A stretch of DNA of 64,000 nucleotides from Caprimulgus europaeus. Lineage: Eukaryota; Chordata; Aves; Caprimulgiformes; Caprimulgidae. The position numbers and the translations under genes are program-made. Shown one piece after another: positions 1-12,800 of this stretch. Location: assembly GCA_907165065.1 (NCBI GenBank), contig OU015532.1:39040339-39104338 (forward strand), read 5' to 3'. The notes beneath the pieces are model-generated. The model worked only from the letters and a program-made list of their open reading frames with translations, was not told the origin of the DNA and ran no database searches. Position 1 is the stretch's first letter. Each line of letters begins with the position of its first letter.

Positions 1-691
1 TTTCAGGTACTGTGTGTTTAAATTCAGTTGTTATCACTTGAGATATGTGCAACTTTGTTTATATGTTGCTGCATTCATGATGATGTACTTCTGTCATCAG
101 TCAAGATAGTTCATAATGCTCAGAAGGCTAAATAGAAGAGCCTCAATTCAAATTTCTTAAATTGCTGAGCTTTAATTTTTATAAATGCAATTTCCTAATA
201 TTTCTTCATGTAAAGCTTGGCTTTACATGTGTAAACAAATATAAAAATGTATCTCAAATAATCTACTTTCCAGCTAGTGAGTGATATCTCCAGCTCTGTA
301 TTCTTCTCTCTGCTGCTTTTCACCTGGGCTAGTTTTAGACTCAGCTCTTAGCACTCTAAATTTACTCTTTGGGTTGTTTGACATTTCACTGTTCAATATT
401 TTTGCTAGTCATGATTTTGATGTATGAGAGGTGTATCCTGTGTTAGGCCTGGTTAGGCCTGTGTAAGCAGAGCTAAATGTTGAATTTCAACCTTCCTGTA
501 TAAATGGAGCTCATTAGGGAACTCAAGCATGAAAATGAAATCCTAGTACTACTGAAGACATGCTCTTGGTGACTCTAGTGAAGCTTGCAATTTATTTCCA
601 GTATAACAAATAAGCATGAAAATATAGTTGCAGTGTAAGAAGCAAGATGGACTTTTATTTGTGTTCTTTTTTTTTTTTCCTTGTATGCAAG
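1..691 (+). other. SIPA1L1: Intron (partial) upstream of exon A
   Basis: AT-rich intron that ends with a T-run acceptor near 669-691. A 10-base unit (gttaggcctg) is repeated in tandem near 442-461. Nothing else is recognised. Confidence 0.8.
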
Positions 692-822
692 AACACTGGA
701 ACTACTTTGGGGCAGATGAGAACCTAGGTCCAGTAGCTGTGAGTATACGAAGAGAAAAGCCAGAGGAAATAAAAGAAAATGGACCTCAATACAACTACCG
801 GATCATATTCAGAACCAGTGAG
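692..822 (+). CDS. SIPA1L1: SIPA1L1 exon A (region before the GAP domain)
   Basis: The exon follows a T-rich tract ending tgcaag and ends at GAG|gtaagc. It is entered in phase 1: a G from the upstream exon completes the first Glu codon. It encodes [18 protein letters not shown] and continues to RIIFRTSE, 44 residues including the split codon. In the SIPA1/Rap1GAP family this belongs to the region N-terminal to the GAP fold, which contributes to dimerisation. Its upstream partner, the large N-terminal exon, is not in the window. Confidence 0.95.
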
Positions 823-3800
823 GTAAGCAGTTCAGGAATGGCAGTAAAAGAAGCGAGAAGTGAGCAGGCACAACCAGGTGTATGCCTGGGGCTGTACACT
901 TTTCAGCACTGACAACAGATTTCTGTCTCCTCTACATACACATAATCCAGGAATCTCCTGACAAAGTTATGCCACCTGTTTGTATTACACAGAATACAAG
1001 TAAATATCAGTGAGTGAGTTATTCCATAACCAATACAGAAGAAAATGTTTTGGTTAAAGCTTGAGAAATTTACAGGAGCTATATCAGCTAGAAACAAGCA
1101 GAGAGGAGGAAAAAAATTACTTCCTCCACTTTTAAACCTTGACAGCGAGTAGACCTGAGAAGCATAGTTTTATACTTTGAAATGCTCTGCTAGAAATACT
1201 ACTACTACTACTAATCTTTTCCAAGTATTAGTTTCCTGTAAAACTTGTATCTGTTGAATTATTTGAAATATTCTAACTGCTGTTAGCTATCAGACTGACA
1301 TTTTGCATATCAGTGTCTGTTTCCTTCAACATAAGTTACTTAATGTTCTCAGTCTTTATTGAGAATTGGAAAAATGGTACATTTTGCTCCACTGCTGTTG
1401 TTTGTCAACCTTTTCTCAATGCATAGTTCAATATATAAGCTAATTTGTTTTGTGTGCTAAGCTTATGACATTAAGAGGCTCTGTGCTGGAAGATGCTATC
1501 CCTTCAACTGCAAAGCACTGCACAGCCAGGGGACTTCCCCTAAAAGAAGTGCTGGAGTATGTGGTTCCTGAGCTAAATATCCATTGCCTAAGGCTGGCCT
1601 TCAACACTCCGAAAGTCACAGAGCAGCTCATGAAGCTGGATGAACAAGGGGTAAGTGCAGAGTTAAAGAATGAGCATTCTGTGAATGAGACAAATTGTCA
1701 GTGTCAGATTACTGCCATGAACTGCAAAATTACTGTTTAGCTTTGTTATTAGTCATCTGCAGGGGGAGTTATGTTGCATGTGTTTCCCCCAGGTTTTGCA
1801 AAATATTTGGTATGTATGAAAGAAAGTTCATTGTTTTAGGTAGTTTTAGATTAATGCTATGGCAATTGTCCATTTTAATTTACTTTAAAAGAGATTGTTT
1901 TTCAAAGACTTTGTGGAGGAGGGAGTTCTGTTCTGGTTTTCTTATTGCTATTATGATGACAATATTGCTAAATATATATTACTAAGTATTTTTTGTAATA
2001 TTGTATTAGCACAACTATTACCAGGGTGCTGCCTCTCTCTTGGTTTTTTTCTACTGAAGCAAACTATATTGCCAAATGTTCTAAGCCACTTCTTCATACA
2101 AGTGGTTTTCAACACATGATAGTCCCCATGTCTCTTAAAGGTGGAACTGAAGCTTGTTAGCTGTGTAGCTTAGACTTAGCAAAATGAAAGTCCATGAGTA
2201 AGGTGAATTTTATGATTAAAAACTTCGACAACTCTGAGTACTGAGACTCTCTCTTTCTCCTTTGTGCTTCTCATGATCAACTGTTCCTGCACAGAATTAA
2301 CATCTATGTTGTTATTTCTTCTTGCTGTCAGTCTAACATTGCCATCATAAAATTGAAAAAGGTCTAATCATTATCTGCCCCACAAGGGAGAGAAGATAGC
2401 TATTGCAAACAGGTTTGTAAGTGACTAATGAAGATTTTGTCAGCCTCCTTGTGGTTTGGTTATTGAAATGGACAAGATAAAGAATACCCAAATAAATACC
2501 CACCAGGAGCAAAACTTTAGCAAAACACTTTGTCCTCTAGTTAGTTTCAGAACCTCATCTATTTTGCTAAGAACACAATACAAGAGGATGAAGCAAAATG
2601 GGTAGCTGTGGCTATCACAGAGCATCCAGACTAACCCAGGAGTGGTTATGTGTGGTCATCCTAAGGTAGGTGCAGCACAGTTTTGTCACTGACCATGACC
2701 AACAGTGGGCATCTGGCTAAGAATGTGAGAACCAGATGAGCATGGAATGATAGTTTGCTAGTTTGTATGCTTTTAAAGGGCTCTCTCTCTCCTACCCCTC
2801 TGCTTTACCAGTTTGATAAGTCATAGTTTAGTTAGTTGTTTCTCATATAGAAGTTGTTCTGTACTTCTGATTATGCTTTTGCCTCTCTCTGGAGTTTTCA
2901 TTCTCTCTCACATCTATTTTACATACAGTGCAGTTTTGAAAAATGGGGAAAATGGATAAAATGGGTTTAGTATGCTTTCTTATCTCTTCCCTCTTTTAAT
3001 AATTAATGATATTTTATTTTCTTTATGGCTGCTACTGAACACTGAAAGTATCTTTTCATGAATGCCAAGATCCTTAGGGGAATATAAGTCAGAGCTCATT
3101 ACTGTAGATACAAAGTTGGGTATCTTTGTACCACATGGACCACATCAAGCTTTACTTGCACTGAGGTTCATCTGCCATTCTTTTGCCCAGTTATCCACTA
3201 TCATAAGTTCCTTTGGTAGCTCTCATAGCCAGTCTTCAAGTCTAGTACTGTAGAGTAATAATTACATTCAGTAATGTTAGCAAACTTCGTCCCCTTACTG
3301 TTTATCCCCTCTGTCAGATTGCTGAAGTGTGTTGAATACTGTACGTCCAAGTTCAGGTCCCTGCCTTACTCTCCTGATCAATTTCTTCAACTCCTTTTTG
3401 TCTTTTAGCCAGTTACACATCTGAGTTCCTTTTTCCATACCCTGGCTATTTAGTGTTTTTAAGATGTTTTGAAGAAAAAGCTGTGTTAAATGTCTCTTGG
3501 AAATTCAAGTATACTCTGTAGTATTTCCTGCTGCATTTCCTGCATGTGCTTATTGGCTCCTGCAAAGAACACCACTGCGATGAGCCCATGGACATGTAAG
3601 GTTGAGGAGAGATGGATGTGCTGTATAGAAGGATGGAATCTTTAGATGCTTATGCTGCTTAGTATAACTATTCTCTTCCATATGATGAGATCCTAATAAG
3701 TTGGAGGCCTGAGTGTTTTCCTTAGATGATAGTCCAATGATTCCAAATATGGATATATTCAGTCTTTGATTTGTTATCTGAGTCTAAACCTAATCTGCCT

Positions 3801-6800
3801 TTCATCCAGAATCAAGCTTGTGAGACTCTTGAAGGCTCAAGGATATCTTTCAGTCTCTTTCCAAAGTTTTCTGTTCCAGCAGTGGATAAAATGTAATTTA
3901 ATTCAACATAGCTCCATAAGCAAGTCTTTGGATTCAAGGATCAGTACCTTCCAGATATGCCCATCAAGAATCTGCAGTCTCAACAGTGTTGATGAGAAAA
4001 TTTTCACAAAGAAAAAAAAAAGTCTGGCAGAAAGTTCTAGTTAAAAAAATAATTTCAAAAATTATTTATAGTAAATACCTAATTTGAAAAGAAAGTTAGC
4101 ATAATTTGCTTCAGGAGTTTGTTACATCTAAAAAGGTGTGAGATTAAATTATCCTTATTTCATATCCTCCATGTCATTAAGCTCCCACAATATGGTGTAT
4201 AGTAGGGTTTTCTGTTACTACTTAAACTCTTGAAAATCATTAAGGACTAATGATAGTTAAAATTGTATTATCTACATCAAAGTACTTTCTGGTTTTGTGG
4301 TAATGAAACGGTTTGACGCTTCTAACAGCAAAAGATAAGCACACTGTACTAATTAGCCACTTCATTTTTTTTTTATCAATTCTAAGCCATCAGGAAATGC
4401 TGGTAACAGCTGCTCTGCTCATTCATCATACAGAATGCTTAGCACTTCTTGCTGCGTGTTGCACTGTTTCATTACAGCACGAACAGGTGCCTCTTTGATA
4501 TAGCAAATAAGATGTTTTGCAAATTTAAGAGTTAAAATTATAAAATGACTTTAGCTTGACTTAGCCATTAAATTTCACCCAGGAACCCCTTCATTGAGCT
4601 GAATTTGCATGCACCAGTTTTGATTAAGATGGGCTGTCTTTTTTTACATTTGAGTGACATTTTAAAGCAGTTGGTTGGTTTCATATTTAAGAATTTGTAG
4701 TTCTTTATTTGAATTTATCTGCTTTCAGCTTCCAGACTTCTGATACCTTTCTCTGCTACATCTTAAGAGTCATTTTGGTGTGAGGTTGTTTTTTTTCTCC
4801 AGCAAAGGTTTTTGTATGCAGTGATTAAATCATCTGTTGGTCTTGTCTATGATAAACTAAACAGATTGCACTTTTCAAGTCTTTTGCTGCAACATATTTT
4901 CTGTGAATTTCATATCACTTTTATGGCTGAGCTGTCTTTTCTACTCTTTCAATATCTGCTTATGACATCAAGTGTCTGAATGGGAATGTTCTTCTTACCT
5001 CAGTTTTGTACTGGTGTTGTACGTCAAGTTGCATGTTCCCCTTAGATTGCTAGAGTCCTGGTAACATCTGCTGTTCAGTACATAAGGCCCACATTGCTTG
5101 TCACCTAGCTGTTCTTTTATTTGCTTTATTAAAATGAATTAATTTGAATGGTTCTGTGTTAAAAAGCAATCCAGTTGTTCCATAGGGCTGCACTGGCTTC
5201 CTGGCTAATTACCATCTACTAATCTTTGGCCTGAATGCAGAGTTCATGGTAACTTTTTTACTTACAAATATGATTTAAAATTTGAATATCAGGGCAATTA
5301 CTGACATATTCCAGTAGAAGTCTATCTTTGTGGCAATTCCTCATTCACAGAAATGTCAGTCATTTTTTAATATAATGCTGTATTTATAATGCAAACTTGC
5401 TGACTGGTTAAATCAGAGATTTACTTCCCACTGTCTTTCACTGGGTGCTAGACAAATAGTTGAAGTGCACTTTTTCCCACATATATACATATGCAAATAC
5501 TTTTTAGATTATTAAAATAAAGCTGCTACTTTAGGAGCTTTTCTACAGCAGAATTAATCCTTCAGCTCCTTTTTTAGATTTTACTTGGAGTTAATACATT
5601 TCTAAGAGCCCTAGATTTAGAAGAAGGAGGTGTAGTAACGGGGACTATATGCCTTTCTTTCCCCGGACCCACTATTTTTGATTCAGAAATACCAGCTTGT
5701 GTAGTCCTTATGAAACTTTTTTTTTTGAAGTTCAGCAAATCTAAGAACAGAGCCAGAAGGCATATCCTTTTATTTGCATAGTCCTTATTTAGTTTCTTAG
5801 GCTGACATTTTCCAAGCAATAAATGACATTTGTTTGGTTGCTCATGAATACTGCAGATCCCATTTATGTTTATGCCCTTGAAAGTACTTCCTTCACCCCA
5901 AACTAAAGATTAAATAGTGTAAGTGTGCTTGGTGAGAATGGTTTTCTTTATCCTAACTTGTTTAAGTAAAATAGCTAGAAACTTGTGATTAGCAGTGCAG
6001 CTAAGGCATTGTGGTCTTATGAAACGCTTCCGTCCGACTTATTTCCCTGGAAGTGGACAGAGAGCACACCTGAGCAGCAAATGTTGCCTGAGTGGTCCAA
6101 GACAGGACCTGCAGCTGAAGATGGGAAATGTGATGGCAGTTGTTCTGGCAGGAGCAGCAGCAGTGCCACTTCTCACCACCCCTCTCCTCCTTCCCCACAG
6201 TCAGCAGTAGGTGGTCCAGGTTCTCTGGGACAGCACATCGCCCTGTGGCCAAAGGCACTAAAGGCTGCTGTGAGGCAATAAGCTTACAGTGAGTGGGATC
6301 ATGTAGTTTGCTAGCTAAGCAGAGATCACAGAAATGTATCCACAAACCTCTCCTGAGGTTCCTGTGGTTCCTGAGAAAATTTAAATCTTAATCAAACAGA
6401 CATTGTGCAAAATGTTTTACCAAAAAAAAAAAAAAAGTGCCTGCCATCTGTCTGTATCTGGATTGTTTTGCAATGTACACTGATGGCTGATTTGAAATTT
6501 TGTATTTTTTTTTAGTGATTGGAGAGTTGAAGTAAATACTCATAATAATAGATTGTAACATTAATTTCCATGCACTCAGTGTTTGTTTTACCAATAAATA
6601 TCTTTGCTTCAAGTCTTAATACTTCAATGCTCAAAATACACAGTCTTCATTTTTAAAGGTGACTGATTTTGGATGGGTCTCTAATGCTGAAAGAGTGTAT
6701 TGCTTTATAGCTGCACAGAAAGCATTTCAAATAGTTAACAAAGAGAGAAAAGGAAATAGAAACATTACTTCAAGGCACAACATTGGGTTTTTAATTATTA

Positions 6801-9800
6801 TTTCTTTTTCATTTCAGTTGCAGTTTTGGAAGTTGGCCTGTGAATGTTTCTTTCATAAACAGATTGAGATAAGGACAGGCTGAGAGAGCTGGAGTGTTTA
6901 GTCTAGAGAAGAGAAGGCTCTGGGGAGACCTTATAGCAGCCTTCCTGTATGGAAAGGGGGCCTACAGGGAAGGTGGGGAGGGACACTATCAGGGAGTGTA
7001 GTCATAGGATAACAGGTAAAGGTAACGGTTTTAAACTGGAAATGGGTAAATTTAGATTAGGTACTGGGAAGAAATTCTTTACTGTGAGGGTGGTGAGACT
7101 TCAGTGTTGTCCTCCTGAAAATAAGGAACAATAATGTTTCACTTCAGGAAACATTGACATCTCTAGGTGAAATATGCCATCATTGAGGTACTTATGGTGG
7201 AAAGCAGAGAGGAACTAGACTAACATGTGAAATTAGACTGATTATTAAGTATTTTTTCTCTGTGAATTATGGGTTTATTAAAAATATGAAGTGAATTCAA
7301 TAAATAAGTTGCTGCATCACTTGGTATACATATAAGATTCTCATCTTTTTCCCTTTGCAGTTAAGCTACCAACTTAAGGTGGGTATTATGTACTGCAAAG
7401 CTGGGCAAAGCACGGAAGAGGAAATGTATAATAATGAATCAGCAGGTCCAGCCTTTGAAGAGTTTCTGCAGCTCTTGGGAGAACGAGTTCGACTCAAGGG
7501 ATTTGAAAAGTACCGTGCTCAGCTGGATACAAAGAGTAAGGCTTTCTCATTTATTTCTCTTAAGTGAACAAAATACATCATATGGTTGCTAACTGACTCT
7601 TTTTATAGAGTTATTAAAAATAACCTCTTTGCTACAGGAAGTCAGTTGCTAAATATTAGAATTGAAAGCAGAGCAAGTATGTAATGTGACCCATACCAAT
7701 ATGGTCTTTCAACTCTGATAATTATTGAATTTTTGTACTAATTTGGTATGAAGTTATCACTAAAGCTGCAACAAGAAACCAGGAACTATAGAACCATTAT
7801 CAGCATTGCAAAACCATCATCAGTGTGTTCTCTAAAGAGTAAGCAATACAGTTGTTATGTCATTTTTTAATCGTATGTTAATAAACTGTCACCAGAAAAG
7901 TTTTGAGAATGCATCTATGTAACTCCACCTTGACAAGCTGATCTATTGCTTTTCTGCTGTCTGTTGCATGTAGTTTTTCTTCTAAGCAGTTTTGTGTTAC
8001 TCCTGCTATCAAATTTATTCTTCTCTCCCTGATTTTTCTTTTGAGTTATGGAAATTAGACTGGATTTGGTAGTTATATTATCAGCTTTAACTGTAAAACA
8101 TATTGCCAAAAAAATGCAGTGGAAAGATGATCTTGAGTGACAGAATCTATAAAAGAAGCTCCCTACTTTTGGAATCAAGCTTGTGAAATACTTGTTTATC
8201 AGCTAGTGTGTGCTACATTCGATTTGTAAATCTAGTTTAAAATACTTGGGGAAATTCTGGCCTGTTTTCCTTTAAGTATTGGAACTAACCACTTTCTATG
8301 GAAATCTTTTGCAGCAAAGGAAATTCAGTAAGTTGATTAATGAAAGTTGAAATGCATTGATCAACTTAAGTGCAGCAAAAACTGTGCTCTTATCATGGGT
8401 ATCCTATCATAAATACAGTAACTTGCTGTGATTTAGTGCTCCACCATTCTATGCTGTGTCCTTGATTCTTTGTGGGATCACATTACTATCTCCTGAGATG
8501 TTCTTGATCAGCCTAATCATAACTCCTCAGATGGTTATAAAACTTCCTGTGGTTTTAAATTAATACCTATTTCACACACCTTTACCACTGAACTGGCTTT
8601 CTTTTAGTTGCAATACTTAGATTCCTTCTGTTTTATTTACTCCCTTGAGTGCATTTACATGTTACAGTTCTCTTCTCTGCTTTTGTGATGTTACCCTTAA
8701 TAAACTAAGTCTCTCTTAGTATGGGAGGCATGGATTTCTCTGCTTCCCCTGCTGCCATGCGTGCAGTATTACCTGGTAACCTTCCTCTGCACTTGTCCAA
8801 GTTTGAATTCAGTCTCTTTACTTTTACATGATTCCCAATGAGATCCAGGTAGTTTCTTGCTGTAACATTTTCTTGCCTTTACTGGAAATATATTGTACAA
8901 TAATTGCCAGGTTAGGTTGTCCTTTTCTGCAGCTCTGAAGTGTTATTTTATCAGTTATGAAAATAAGCTAGGTCAAAAATCAAATGTGTATGGAAAACAG
9001 AAAATGTTTTATTATTTCATAGCTTCTGGTTTTATATTGTGACCCTGTTACTTGTAGTAAAATCCTCTCTTCTCTTTATTCTGGTTTAGTTATGTGAAAA
9101 AACCCCACCTTTTTTGGTATCAGTCCACACACACTGGTTTGTAGTACATGTAAATGCTGTATGATTAAGAGTTGATTCATCTGCTCCGATATACCCATGA
9201 AAGCTGTAACTGTGTCTTAAGTACTTGTTTGAAATTTTCTTCTAAACAGCAGAATTTTACAGTACTGTTTGAGTTCCTTGTTGCTCCTGATTCAGGGAAA
9301 GAGTTATGTCAGGTTTTGATTTTATGTGCTACAATCACAGAATGACACAATGGTTGGGGTTGGAAGGAACCGCTGGAGATCATCTAGTCCAAACCCCTGC
9401 CAAAGCAGGTTCACCTGGAGCAAGCTGCACAGGGCTGCATCCAGGTGGGTTTTGAATGTCTCCAGAGAAGGAGACTCCACAACCTCCCTGGGCAGCCTGT
9501 CCCAGTGCTCTGGCACCCTCACAATAAACAAGTTTTTCCTCATGCTTAAGTGGAACTTCCTGTGTTCCAGCTTGTGCCCGTTGCCCCTTGTCCTATCCCT
9601 GGACACCACTGGGAAGAGTCTGGCCCCATCTTCTTGACACCTGCCTTTTAAATATTTATCAATATTGATAAGGTCCCCTCTCAGTCTTCTCTAAGCCAAA
9701 CAGACCCAGCTCTCTCAGTCTTTCTTTGTAAGAATCATGCTTACAGCCCCTTAATAATCTTTGTAGCCCTCTGTTGGACTCTCTTCAGAAGATCCCTATC

Positions 9801-12800
9801 TCTCTCGAACTCTGGGGCCTAGAACTGGACACAATACTCCAGATGCGGCCTCACCAGGACAGAGGAGAGGGTGAGGATCACTTCCCTCGACCTCCTGGTC
9901 ACACTCTTCTTAATGCACCCCAGGATACCATTGGCCTTCTTGGCCACAGGGGCACATTGTTGGCTCATAGTCAACCGGTCATCCACCAGTACTCCCAGAT
10001 CCTTCTCTGCAGGGCTGCTTTCCAGCAGGCCAACCCCCAGTCCTTACTGGTGCCTGGGGTTATTCCTCCCCAGGTGCAGGACCCTACACTTGCCCTTATT
10101 GAGCTTCATCAGGTTCCTCTGTGCCCAACTCTCCAGCCTATCCAGATCTCACTGAATGGCAGCCCAGCCTTCTGGTGTTATCAGCCATTCCTCCCAGTTT
10201 AGTGTCACCAGCATTTTGCTGAGGGTGCACTCAGTCCCTTCATCCAAGTCACTGATGACTGTATTGAATAGGACCAGACGAAGTAGTGACCCTTGGGGAA
10301 CACCACTAACCCCAGGCCTCCAAGTAGACTCTGCACCACTGATTAAAACCCTCTGAGCTCTGCCATGGAGCCAGTTCTTCACCCACCTCACTGTCCGCTC
10401 ATCTAGCCCACACTTCCTAAGCTTACCTATGAGGATGCTTTGGGAGACAGTGTCAAAAGCCTTGCTGAAGTCAAGGTAGACAACATTCACTGCTCTGCCC
10501 TCATCCACTCAGTCAGTCATGCCATGCTAGGAGGCTATCAGATTGGTCAAGCATGATTTCCCCTTTGTGAATCCACCCTTCAGCATTGGCCCCACATTTT
10601 CCCCGGTCTTCCTTTGCTGCTGAGGTACTTGAAGAAGCCCTTCTTATTGTCCTTGACATCCCTTGCTAGATTTAATTCCAAGCAGGCCTTGGCCTTCCTT
10701 GTTGCATCCCTACATACTCTGACAATATCCCTATATTCCTCCCAAGTGGCCAGGCCCTTTTCCCACATTTTGCAGACTTCCTTCTTCTGCCTTGAGCTTT
10801 TCCAGAAGTTCCTTGCTCATCCATGCAGGCCTCCTGCCTCCTTTGCTACATTTCTTACTCTTAAGGATGCAGCAATCTTGAACTTGGAGGAAGTGTTGCT
10901 TGAAAACTAACCAGCTCTCTTGGGCCCCCCTACCCTCCAGAGCCTTAGCCCATGGGATTCCTCCAAGCAGGTCTTTGAAGAGCCCAAAGTTAACCCTCCT
11001 GAAGTCCAGGGTTGTGATCCTACTTATTGCCTTGTTTCCTCTGTACAAGACACTGAACTCCACTATCTTGTGTTCACTGCAGCCAAGGCTGCCCCCAACC
11101 TTCACATCCCCAACCAGACTTTCACTGTTAGTTAGTACCAGGTCCATCAGCACTCCTCTCCTCATGGGCTCCTCCACGAGCTGTGTTAAAAAGTTATCAT
11201 CAGTGATCTGGAGGAATCTCCGGGACTGTGCTTGCCTAGCAGCATTGCTCTTCCAGCAAATGTCAGGGTAGTTGAAGTCTCCCATGAGAACTAGGGCTTA
11301 TGAGTGTGAGGCTACTTTCAGCTGCTGGTAGAATGCCTCACTGACTTCCTCATCCTGATCAGGTGGCCTGTAGTAAGCCCCAACTACAGTGTCACCCATA
11401 TTAGCCTGCCCCTTGATTCTTACCCGTAAGCTGTCACCTTGTTCTTCATCCTCCCCTGGGCAGAGCTTGATACATTCCAATTGCTCTCGTACAAAGAGCA
11501 ACTCCACCACCCTGCCTCGATGGCCTGTCTTTCCTAAAGAAAGAGCACAGAGCCATCCATGACTGCATTCCAGTCGTGTGCTATCCCACCATGTCTCTAA
11601 TCACAATGAGATCATGGCCCTGTGACCACACACAGCTCTCTAGTTCTTCCTGTTTATTTCCCATGTGGTGTGCATTGGTTTACAGGCATTTGAGTGAGGT
11701 AGTTGAGCATGGAGGTTTCAGGCTTATTCCCTGGCCGGATGGGAATTCCCCTGGCTTATTCCCCAGCCCCTGAGCCCTTCAGTTTAAAGCCTGCCTCACC
11801 AGATTGGCTGGCCTGCTACCAAAGATACCCTTACCTCTTCCAGACAGGTGAACTCCATCACTCTCTAACAGGTTGTAAACAAAGAACCTGCCATTATCAT
11901 AAAAGCCAAAACCCTCATGATGACACCAGCCATGTAGCCAGGAGCTCATATGTAATATATGTTTGTTTCTGGTCCCTCTAACTGGCAAAATGGAAGAGAA
12001 GATGACTTGGGCACCAGTATTTTTCACTTGTGCCCCCAGGGCTCTATAGTCTTGCTTTACCCAGGTTACAGCTTGCAGTGTCATTCATCCCCACACTGAA
12101 GAGTAATAGGGGATAGTAGTCTTGTTTTCTTGACAAGTTGGGGCACCCTCTCAGCAGTGTCACGAACCTTTGCCTCTGGAAGGCAGCATACCTCTTGTGA
12201 GTCTCTGTCTGGTTGGCAGATGTGTGCCTCAGGACCCTTTAACATAGAGTCACCCACTACAAGCACTCACCGTTTCTTTTCAGGCTGCCCACTGTCTGGT
12301 GGTGTTACATTTTCACTTGGCAGGCCTCCCTCATGGGGGTCTGTGGCTGTTAAGGCTTCGTATCTGCTTGTGGTTGTGATGCTGGAGGGTGAAGATTCTA
12401 GTGGATTTCTGCTTTTGCAGGTCACCAGGGTCCAGAGTGCCTCATTCTCAGTGGTCCCCGCTTCAGGAACATGATTATGAAGCCACCTGTCTATCTCCGC
12501 CTTGTATCCTATAACACTGTGCAGCCTTTTACCTGTTTCTTTAACTCGGCCACCTGACATAGCAGGTCGCCAACCTATGAACGATTTGCAGGGTACTTAA
12601 CTCTTCACCAGGAAAAGGGCCTGGGCACTCGCTACAACTTGCTGCTTGCACTGAAGCGGCTTTCTTTACCAGTTCCATCTGGGTGGGTGAGTCAGGCATC
12701 TCTCAGGCTTTCTCTGCAGGGTCACTGGCTGTAGCTCTGAGGTGAGGTCCCACTGTTCTGTCAGAGACCTAGAAGATTTCCCTGGGCTGTGGGGCTCCAA

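Larger units (their letters stand above)
1651..7360 (+). other. SIPA1L1: Intron 2
   Basis: A 5.7-kb intron. It contains an ancient CR1 relic (about 3062-3550), a GC-richer block with a candidate cryptic exon (5985-6345) and a CR1 fragment truncated at both ends (about 6871-7110). The rest is AT-rich sequence with nothing recognised. Confidence 0.85.

Noticed and set aside
9774-10202. Open frame of 142 codons on the + strand
   Set aside because: It is the antisense of CR1 ORF2 (RT C-terminal part). The minus strand gives recognisable RT protein in the same interval.
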